Below, in pieces: positions 46,143 to 52,723 of a stretch of DNA of 64,000 bases. How positions within the stretch are numbered: position 1 is the stretch's first letter; each line of letters opens with the position of its first letter. The translations under genes and the position numbers were made by a program. This DNA comes from Calditrichia bacterium. Its GTDB lineage: Bacteria > Calditrichota > Calditrichia > RBG-13-44-9 > J075. The notes under the pieces are model-generated. The model made no database searches, had not been told where the DNA came from, and saw nothing but the letters and a program-made list of their open reading frames with translations. The DNA is taken from positions 215,600 through 279,599 of the forward strand of contig JANQRS010000050.1 in assembly GCA_028284445.1 (NCBI GenBank), written 5' to 3'.

Positions 46143-46182
46143 ACATCCCCCTCTCCCTTCGAAGGGGGACAGAGGGGGATGT
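46143..46182. repeat. Palindromic element (TTCGAA core)
   Basis: ACATCCCCCTCTCCCTTCGA and its mirrored arm AAGGGGGACAGAGGGGGATGT, slightly offset by a bulge. It begins 11 bases after the M4 protease stop. Same subfamily as 2426-2469 and 59795-59840. Confidence 0.7.
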
Positions 46183-46191
46183 AATGCATCG

Positions 46192-46240
46192 ATATTCCCC
46201 CTATTTCTATTCCGCTTCTAAGGGGGATAGTGGGGAATAT
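46192..46240. repeat. Second, diverged palindromic element in tandem
   Basis: ATATTCCCCCTAT and ATAGTGGGGAATAT arms around TTCCGCTTCTAAGGGGG. It sits 9 bases after the previous copy, so two family members are placed end to end. Confidence 0.55.
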
Positions 46241-46331
46241 ACCCTACCGCGATATGCAGTGCTCGAGCAAGTTAGCTGTATATTGAATTAACATATCAAA
46301 TCCAACATTCAAAACCAGAAAAGGAAGGCCT

Positions 46332-48674
46332 ATGTGTATTCGTTCGTTACGTATTAATTTCGGCGACGCAAGTCGCAGAATCTGCCAGCTATTCATCATT
46401 GCAGCAGCGCTCTTATGTCTGTCCGGCACGCTCTCGGCAGGTGATGGAGACACAACGATCGTTTCAGTATTTACCGAAAACGGTATTCATTGGGGCGATC
46501 GTACTTTATTTCAGAATGATACAGTCAGTACCTTTTTTGGCGGACGTATCATTGAGCGTCAGTTGACCTTGCCCAGTTTCGAAAACCCGGTTCGTATTAC
46601 CGCGGAACTGGAGGTCATTCCGGATGACGGCGGTGTTGCCTGTTCAGCAGATCCCTGGGATAAAGCTGGTAACGTGGTTTTACTACGTCCTTATGAGGAA
46701 CCACTCGAACTGGTGAAATTTATCACCGGCTATGGCGGAAACACCTTCCATGATGAAGATGTCTCTTTCCTGGCCACCCTCCTGACCGGCGATGTGACAA
46801 TCCAGGCGCATATTGATACCTGGTTGAGCCCCGGCTGGAAAGTGACGTTGAATATTGTTTATGTTGAAGATAGCAGCTATGAGAATCCTGCCTGGGTAAC
46901 GCCGGTCTATTATAACCAGGATCTGAAACGCGTGAACGTGAGCGCAACTGACCCGTCTATCGATCTGGATATTCCGGCCGGTCTCGATAGTTTTGAAGTT
47001 GCCTATTTTACTTCCGGACATAGTCTGATTGGTGCCGGAGGAGATGAATTTATCACCAAGGCCAACGTCATTTATGCAAATGAGGTTGAGGTTTTTCGCG
47101 AGTCGCCCTGGCGAACCAATTGCACCGATTTCGGATCGGTCAATCCCTGCGGCAACTTTCCGCCATCACGCAGCGGCTGGTGTCCTGGTGATATCGTTCA
47201 TCCCTATCGTATTGACGTGAGCAGCGAGCTATCTGCCGGAAGTCACGTCATCCGCCACTCGATTGAAGAGATTCAAGCAAATCAGGGATTCTGGCGGGTG
47301 TCATCATATCTGGCAGGCTGGGCCAGTGGAGAAACTATTTCTCCGACGGCTGTTTCCTTGTCCGCACTGCAAGGCACGGAGCTGGGACTGGCTGAAGAGA
47401 CAGATCTGCGCATTCGCCTGCGCGATGAGAATGGCAATTGGATTTACAATGCTGCCGGTAGCGTCACGCTCAATTCTGACAATGCGGATTTTGAGTTCAG
47501 CGATGCCAATGGCAACTGGGCGACGTCCCAGACTTATAACCTTAATAGCGGTGAATTGGTTGCCGGCATGCGCGGCCAAGCAGAGGCCGAAAACGCCCGT
47601 GTTTGGGCCACCGGCAGCGGGCTGTCGAGTTCTGATACGCTCTTTTTCAATGTCACCCGCTCTTTTGCCGATACAACCGGTTTCAACCTGATGTTCGACG
47701 GCAATGATGACTATGTAGATGCCGGGAATAGTGAGTCGCTGCGTTTAACAGGCAATCAAATCACTATGGAAGCCCTGATTTATGTGGAGCAATACAAGGG
47801 CGCAGTTTGGGCCGGATCGATCATCGTGAAAGATCAAGGTGGCGCAGCCGGGCTTGATCGCGGTTACATGCTGCGCTCCGGTGGAAACGGCGAACTGAAT
47901 ATCAACATCGGTAACGGCAACTGGAATGAGTTGAGCAGTAGTCCTGGTGTTATTCCGCTGCAGGTGTGGACACATGTTGCCGGTACTTATGACGGCGAGC
48001 GCTTGCGCCTGTATGTCAACGGCAATCAGATTGCTGAAAGTGGTATTATCTCGGTAAATATCGGCGACACAGATGAACAGAATCTGTTGATCGGCGAATC
48101 ACCCCAATTTCCGGGCCGCGTTTGGGATGGCCAGATCGATGAGGTACGCTTATGGGATGTGGCTCGCAGCATCGATCAGCTGCAATCGACGATGATCGGC
48201 AAGTTAGATTCTGCCTATTATGCCAGCGCGGATAGCGGATTGGTTGGTTATTGGCGTTTTGACGACGGCGAAGGCCAGGCCGTTGCGGATCTCAGTGTCA
48301 ATGGCAATCACGGTACGCTTGGTAGTAGCGGTGATGCGGACGTCAATGATCCGGTCTGGGTGAACGCCAATCCGTCTGTTGGTATAGAAGACGAGCCGGT
48401 ATTTTTCCCGCAGCGCTATACGCTTGAGCAGAACTATCCGAATCCTTTCAATCCCACTACGACCATTGCTTATGAATTACCAGCGGCAATGCAGGTCAAG
48501 ATTCGCATCTACGATGTCCTTGGTCGTCAAGTGACGGAATTGGTCAACGACTTCAAAGCAGGTGGACGTCACCTGGTCAGTTTCGATGCCCGCACGTATC
48601 CGAGCGGCGTCTATTATTATCGCCTCGAAACCCAGGATCGACAGATGACGAAGAAAATGATGCTGCTGAAATAG
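46332..48674 (+). CDS. PNGase F-like protein with LamG domain and T9SS sorting domain
   Basis: A 780-residue exported protein. After the signal peptide (to ~36), residues ~40-330 match peptide-N4-(N-acetylglucosaminyl)asparagine amidase F, which cuts intact N-glycans from Asn. Aligned from memory, DPWDKAGNVVLL corresponds to the WDRYANVYV region (catalytic Asp60; here Asp110), GDEFITKANVIYAN to the region of Glu206 (here Glu239), and RSGWCPGDIVHPYRIDV to RAGWCPG...RIDV. The position matching Glu118 appears to be Asp162 (IDTWLSPGW). A linker beta domain is followed by a LamG-type domain (~455-640: LMFDGNDDYVDAGNSESL, TYDGERLRLYVNGNQIAES). The T9SS tail is LEQNYPNPFNPTTTIAYELP to KKMMLLK. Confidence 0.82.
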   Translation: MCIRSLRINFGDASRRICQLFIIAAALLCLSGTLSAGDGDTTIVSVFTENGIHWGDRTLFQNDTVSTFFGGRIIERQLTLPSFENPVRITAELEVIPDDGGVACSADPWDKAGNVVLLRPYEEPLELVKFITGYGGNTFHDEDVSFLATLLTGDVTIQAHIDTWLSPGWKVTLNIVYVEDSSYENPAWVTPVYYNQDLKRVNVSATDPSIDLDIPAGLDSFEVAYFTSGHSLIGAGGDEFITKANVIYANEVEVFRESPWRTNCTDFGSVNPCGNFPPSRSGWCPGDIVHPYRIDVSSELSAGSHVIRHSIEEIQANQGFWRVSSYLAGWASGETISPTAVSLSALQGTELGLAEETDLRIRLRDENGNWIYNAAGSVTLNSDNADFEFSDANGNWATSQTYNLNSGELVAGMRGQAEAENARVWATGSGLSSSDTLFFNVTRSFADTTGFNLMFDGNDDYVDAGNSESLRLTGNQITMEALIYVEQYKGAVWAGSIIVKDQGGAAGLDRGYMLRSGGNGELNINIGNGNWNELSSSPGVIPLQVWTHVAGTYDGERLRLYVNGNQIAESGIISVNIGDTDEQNLLIGESPQFPGRVWDGQIDEVRLWDVARSIDQLQSTMIGKLDSAYYASADSGLVGYWRFDDGEGQAVADLSVNGNHGTLGSSGDADVNDPVWVNANPSVGIEDEPVFFPQRYTLEQNYPNPFNPTTTIAYELPAAMQVKIRIYDVLGRQVTELVNDFKAGGRHLVSFDARTYPSGVYYYRLETQDRQMTKKMMLLK

Positions 48675-48852
48675 TTCAAAATGATCCAAAAGCACAGTAT
48701 TGAGTGCTGCTGATAGACGTTGGGTAGCAGAGCTGCCCAACGGATCTCTTGACCAAAGGACATTGAGCTGAAATTTCTTTGTTGGGAAGAAATCTTCATT
48801 TAAACTGTATGTGTAATAGGGATGTGAGTGTTGGTTTATTGGGAGTGAGGTA

Positions 48853-49902
48853 ATGACTACATGGATCGTACCGGCCCTAAGTTTATTTTTGCTGACTTTG
48901 TTTGCGTGTGATATTGGTAGCGGTGAGCAATACCTGAGCAAGGTGTATGTGGCGAACAGTGAAAGTCACACTATATCGGTGATAGATGCCGAAACCAATA
49001 AAATTGTGAAAACAATTCGGACTGCCAAGAAACCGGTTGACCTGGCGATTTCGCCGGATTCTCTTGTCGTCGCGGTTGCCAATGAGGACGCGCAAAATGT
49101 TCAATTGATTGATGCCCGCACCGACGAGATCATTCAAACTATTCAAATGCCGCTCGGGACCCGCCCGTTAAAAGTAGCGCTGGCTAGCAGGAACAAATTG
49201 CTATTGCTTGTAAATGATCTCCCGGCTCGTCCGCGTCAACGCTCACCAGAGGACAAATATCAAAAGATTTATGGTAATCAACTAATTTCTATTGATGCCG
49301 GCAACCCGACACAGATAGATACCGTACTGGCAAAATTCGGAATACTCAGTGAGGTGCGCGAACTGGCTGTTGCTGCCCAGAATGATTTGGTATTTTTGGC
49401 TGGTCGAATTCATTCGTTCGCGAATTTCGTATCAAGAGATCCTGTAACGCTTTTGAACTATAGGACGAAGCAGATACTGTCCCGGGCAGTCAATGATTCT
49501 GAAGGAGCAGTATTTTCACGAGACGGTCGGTTCATCTATGTTCATACATATCGGAACGGCGTCTGCAAGTTTGACACTGAAAAATTAGAATATACAGTTT
49601 TGAAGAATCTAAAACGGGTGAAGTATCTGACAATTCATCCCGCTGGCAATCCGCTCTATGCAACTTCAGATCGCCATAATAAATTGAGCATCGTTGATTT
49701 GAACTCAATGAAACAGGAAGACTACGAGTTGTCTTACCCGGGCAACATAACCGCTGTTTTGCCTGCGAGAAATAGGTTGTATCTGCTTCATAGCAGAGCT
49801 AAAAGGATAACAGTTTTCGATTTGAATGCGAAGAAAAATATCGCGGATATAGCAGTGGGTGAAATACCTGCAGATTTGATTGCCATTGAAAACCATGACT
49901 AG
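48853..49902 (+). CDS. YncE/YVTN-type beta-propeller lipoprotein
   Basis: A 349-residue lipoprotein (lipobox LFAC, Cys19). Propeller blades are visible as KVYVANSESHTISVIDAETN, VDLAISPDSLVVAVANEDA and VFSRDGRFIYVHTY. Relatives bind small ligands or act as scaffolds; no catalytic residue can be named. The GT2 gene follows after 15 bases or, if a TTG at 49903 is used, immediately. A potential link to that glycosyltransferase is positional only. Confidence 0.72.
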   Translation: MTTWIVPALSLFLLTLFACDIGSGEQYLSKVYVANSESHTISVIDAETNKIVKTIRTAKKPVDLAISPDSLVVAVANEDAQNVQLIDARTDEIIQTIQMPLGTRPLKVALASRNKLLLLVNDLPARPRQRSPEDKYQKIYGNQLISIDAGNPTQIDTVLAKFGILSEVRELAVAAQNDLVFLAGRIHSFANFVSRDPVTLLNYRTKQILSRAVNDSEGAVFSRDGRFIYVHTYRNGVCKFDTEKLEYTVLKNLKRVKYLTIHPAGNPLYATSDRHNKLSIVDLNSMKQEDYELSYPGNITAVLPARNRLYLLHSRAKRITVFDLNAKKNIADIAVGEIPADLIAIENHD

Positions 49903-49917
49903 TTGGCACGTGCATCG

Positions 49918-50676
49918 ATGTTGATATCCATAGTCATCCCGGCTTATAATGAGGCGAAGTATCTTGGCGCTACCTTAGAAAAGCTGCAGCAGGCGCTCGG
50001 GTCAAATTCAGGCCAGGCAATTCGTTGGGAGATCATCGTTTGCGATAACAATTCTACAGACACGACGGCTGTTGTCGCGCGGCGAGCAGGGGCTAATGTG
50101 GTATTTGAGCGACATAATCAGATTTCCCGGGCGCGAAACAGCGGGGCTAAGGCAGCAAATGGTGAGTGGTTGGTATTCCTCGATGCCGATTCTTACCCTC
50201 CGCCGGCACTGATTGCTGACGTTTTAGCGCTGATTCAGACAGGCGCCTACATTGGCTGCGGTACGACGGTTGAAGTCAGTGGTGGCACGCTTTTCAATAA
50301 GTTGCGTATGGAACGCCTGAATCCAATCTTCAGGCTATTCAACTGGAGTGGTGGCGTTTTCCTGCTCTGCCGCGGAGATGCGTTTCAGGCGATTGGTGGA
50401 TTCAGCACCAGGCTTTATGCATATGAAGAGATTGATTTTGTTTTTCGCCTCAAGAAATTTGGCCGCAAAAACCGGCAAGAATTTACGGTATTACATCAGC
50501 ATCCCGTTATAACTTCCGGCCGCAAAGGGGAATACAGGCCGGGCAATCTAATCACCTTGTTTCATTCAAACCTGCTAGCCATTGTTCTCTTTGCCTTCGG
50601 GAAGTTGCTACCTGAAAAGTTCATCGATCGGCTGGCAGGAAAATGGCTTCGATATTGGTATCACGGACAGCGTTGA
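49918..50676 (+). CDS. Family 2 glycosyltransferase
   Basis: A 252-residue GT-A-fold enzyme. I use ATG 49918 because the conserved N-terminal strand ISIVIPAYNEAKYL starts right after it; a TTG at 49903 adjoining the previous stop is an alternative. Motifs are CDNNSTDTTAVVARRAG (nucleotide-binding loop), a FERHNQISRARNSGAKAA segment and the DxD-like FLDADSYPPPALI that holds the metal-sugar nucleotide. A C-terminal hydrophobic/basic patch may bring it to the membrane. Donor and acceptor are unknown. Confidence 0.85.
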   Translation: MLISIVIPAYNEAKYLGATLEKLQQALGSNSGQAIRWEIIVCDNNSTDTTAVVARRAGANVVFERHNQISRARNSGAKAANGEWLVFLDADSYPPPALIADVLALIQTGAYIGCGTTVEVSGGTLFNKLRMERLNPIFRLFNWSGGVFLLCRGDAFQAIGGFSTRLYAYEEIDFVFRLKKFGRKNRQEFTVLHQHPVITSGRKGEYRPGNLITLFHSNLLAIVLFAFGKLLPEKFIDRLAGKWLRYWYHGQR

Positions 50677-50722
50677 TCAATTTGCCTAATCCGGCGCTTT
50701 TGTCCATCGACAATACTATTCT

Positions 50723-51589
50723 ATGAACCAGGACATCTCCAACATTCACTTCAAGAAGCGTTCTAATCCAGCGCTGAAATTCGAAATATTGTCGCTGAAC
50801 GACCTGTTTCGGCGCGATGTTGAAGTGCCGCTCACCAAGCCTCAACGGGTGCGTTTCTATATTCTTATCTTTATTACCAAAGGATATGGCCGTCATTTTA
50901 TTGATTTTGAGGCATACGATTATGAACCCGGCAGCCTGCTCTTCATCTCCCAAAACCGAATTCAATTCTTCGAGCCAAATCTTGAGAATGACGGGTTTAT
51001 GATTCTTTTCACGGAAGATTTCCTCTATAAGTCAGAAGCGGATGCCGCTCGATTGCGCAAATCTCCCTTTCTGGACTATCAATATTACACGCCGAAGTTG
51101 TCGCTAGGTGGCGAGGACAAAGATGCTTTCGAGCGCATGATTCAGGAAATGCGTGTGGAGTATCAGCGGCCTTTTGACGACGTCCAGGAAGAAATTCTGC
51201 GATCACTGCTGAATGTGTTACTCTTGCGCGCAGAACGTCTCATTATCGACAGCGATGTTTATCCTCGCATTCCTGCGGATGTGCAAAAATTCCTGCAGCT
51301 GGTTGATGAAAATTACAGCAATTATCATCATGTGCGTGACTATATGCCCTTTCTGGAAACCAGCACAAAGACCCTGAACAAACGCACCCAATCAGCGCTC
51401 GGAAAAACAGCCAAAGAGTGTATCGATGCCAGAATTATTCTCGAAGCAAAACGCTTGCTAACACATACCTCACTGGCAGTGAAAGCATTGGCGCATCAGC
51501 TCGGATTCAGTGAACCAACCAACTTTATCAAGTTTTTTCGACAGCATACGCAACGCTCTCCCAAGAGATTTCGCGAATCCCATCAATAA
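50723..51589 (+). CDS. AraC-family transcriptional regulator
   Basis: A 288-residue regulator. The N-terminal ~170 residues form a cupin-like sensor region (YEPGSLLFISQNRIQFFEP). The C-terminal ~100 residues hold the two HTH motifs of AraC proteins: the first around YMPFLETSTKTLNKRTQSALG, the second around VKALAHQLGFSEPTNFIKFFRQHTQRSPKRFR. The next gene, a double NTF2-like lipoprotein 168 bases downstream on the same strand, is the likely target. The ligand is unknown. Confidence 0.88.
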   Translation: MNQDISNIHFKKRSNPALKFEILSLNDLFRRDVEVPLTKPQRVRFYILIFITKGYGRHFIDFEAYDYEPGSLLFISQNRIQFFEPNLENDGFMILFTEDFLYKSEADAARLRKSPFLDYQYYTPKLSLGGEDKDAFERMIQEMRVEYQRPFDDVQEEILRSLLNVLLLRAERLIIDSDVYPRIPADVQKFLQLVDENYSNYHHVRDYMPFLETSTKTLNKRTQSALGKTAKECIDARIILEAKRLLTHTSLAVKALAHQLGFSEPTNFIKFFRQHTQRSPKRFRESHQ

Positions 51590-51757
51590 ACGCCTTCGGA
51601 TTTTTACCTCTATGCGTCTCTTTTAATATCCAAAATCTACCTGTTTTCTCTTTTTTATCGTTTTCTCCCTCTATCTACCTTGATGCACAAGCCTCAAACA
51701 CTCAAATTAGGTTGTGCGCTTTTGAAGCAAGCACGTAAACACAATTGGAGGAGCCAG

Positions 51758-52621
51758 ATGAAAACGCAATTAATCGCGATGAGCATTTTTGCAGCATTCT
51801 TGTTCATTTCATGTAATTCTGAAACGACTAGCGAAGGAGTATCGCAAAAAATGGAAACGCTTTCAAACAAGGCAAAAGCGGTCGCTGTTCTAAATAGCCT
51901 GGAGACCGGTGACCAAACAGCCGTCAGCTACATCAATCCGCAGAAATATATTCAGCACAATCTGGCGGTGGGAGATGGACTTGCTGGTTTTGGCGAAGTG
52001 TTGAAGCAGAAGCCGGAAGGCGGATTTAAGGCCAAAGTAATTCGCGCCTTTGAAGATGGCGACTATGTATTTACCCATACCGAATATGACTTTTTTGGAC
52101 CGAAAATCGGATTCGACGTATTCCGTTTTGAAAATGGACTAATCGTAGAGCACTGGGATAACCTGATTAATGTTCAGCCGGCCAATCCCAGCGGACGCAC
52201 GCAAACCGATGGACCGACAGAGTCCAAAGACCTGGACAAAACAGTAGCGAATAAGGCGCTTGTTGAGGCATTTGTTATGGATGTGCTGGTAAATGGTAAG
52301 GGTGAAAAAATCACTGAATACTTAAGTACGGAAATGTATCATCAGCACAATCCGGCTGTGGCCGACGGCCTGGACGGACTTGGCGCTGCGCTGAAGTATT
52401 TTGCAGACAATGGTCTGGTGATGGAGTATCACAAGGTGCACAAGGTGCTCGGGGAAGGTAATTTTGTGCTAACAATGAGTGAAGGCAAGTTTGGTCAGGG
52501 TGACCATACTGCATTTTATGATCTGTTCAGAGTCGAAGCTGGCAAAATCGTGGAGCATTGGGACGTAATTGAGACTATCCCGCCGAAATCTGAATGGAAG
52601 AATGACAATGGAAAATTTTAA
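51758..52621 (+). CDS. Lipoprotein with two tandem NTF2/SnoaL-like domains
   Basis: A 287-residue lipoprotein. ATG 51758 is chosen since GGAGGAG sits at 51747-51753 and the protein then starts with a clean signal peptide and lipobox (LFISC). Two SnoaL-like alpha/beta cone domains follow, ~35-145 (NPQKYIQHNLAVGDGLAGF ... VFRFENGLIVEHWDNL) and ~170-275 (STEMYHQHNPAVADGLDGL ... LFRVEAGKIVEHWDVI). Both keep the YIQHN/YHQHN and EHWD words typical of the 'predicted SnoaL-like aldol condensation' group. The duplication is internal. It may bind or turn over small hydrophobic compounds; AraC control is suggested by position. Confidence 0.8.
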   Translation: MKTQLIAMSIFAAFLFISCNSETTSEGVSQKMETLSNKAKAVAVLNSLETGDQTAVSYINPQKYIQHNLAVGDGLAGFGEVLKQKPEGGFKAKVIRAFEDGDYVFTHTEYDFFGPKIGFDVFRFENGLIVEHWDNLINVQPANPSGRTQTDGPTESKDLDKTVANKALVEAFVMDVLVNGKGEKITEYLSTEMYHQHNPAVADGLDGLGAALKYFADNGLVMEYHKVHKVLGEGNFVLTMSEGKFGQGDHTAFYDLFRVEAGKIVEHWDVIETIPPKSEWKNDNGKF

Positions 52622-52628
52622 ATGATTG

Positions 52629-52689
52629 TTTTCAGACATGATCAACAGGATGATTAAATCCTGTTGATCCTGTTAATCCTGTCTGAAAA
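52629..52689. repeat. Two-tier inverted repeat of CCTGTTGATCCTGTT type
   Basis: Outer arms TTTTCAGACA / TGTCTGAAAA (52629-52638 / 52680-52689) enclose inner arms GATCAACAGGAT / ATCCTGTTGATC (52640-52651 / 52658-52669). A third ATCCTGT direct copy lies between right arms. It fills the gap between convergent genes and may end both transcripts. The word is a familiar dispersed bacterial repeat. Confidence 0.65.
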
Positions 52690-52723
52690 AGGGGGATGTG
52701 CTGTTTCTGGCTTTATGATCGCT

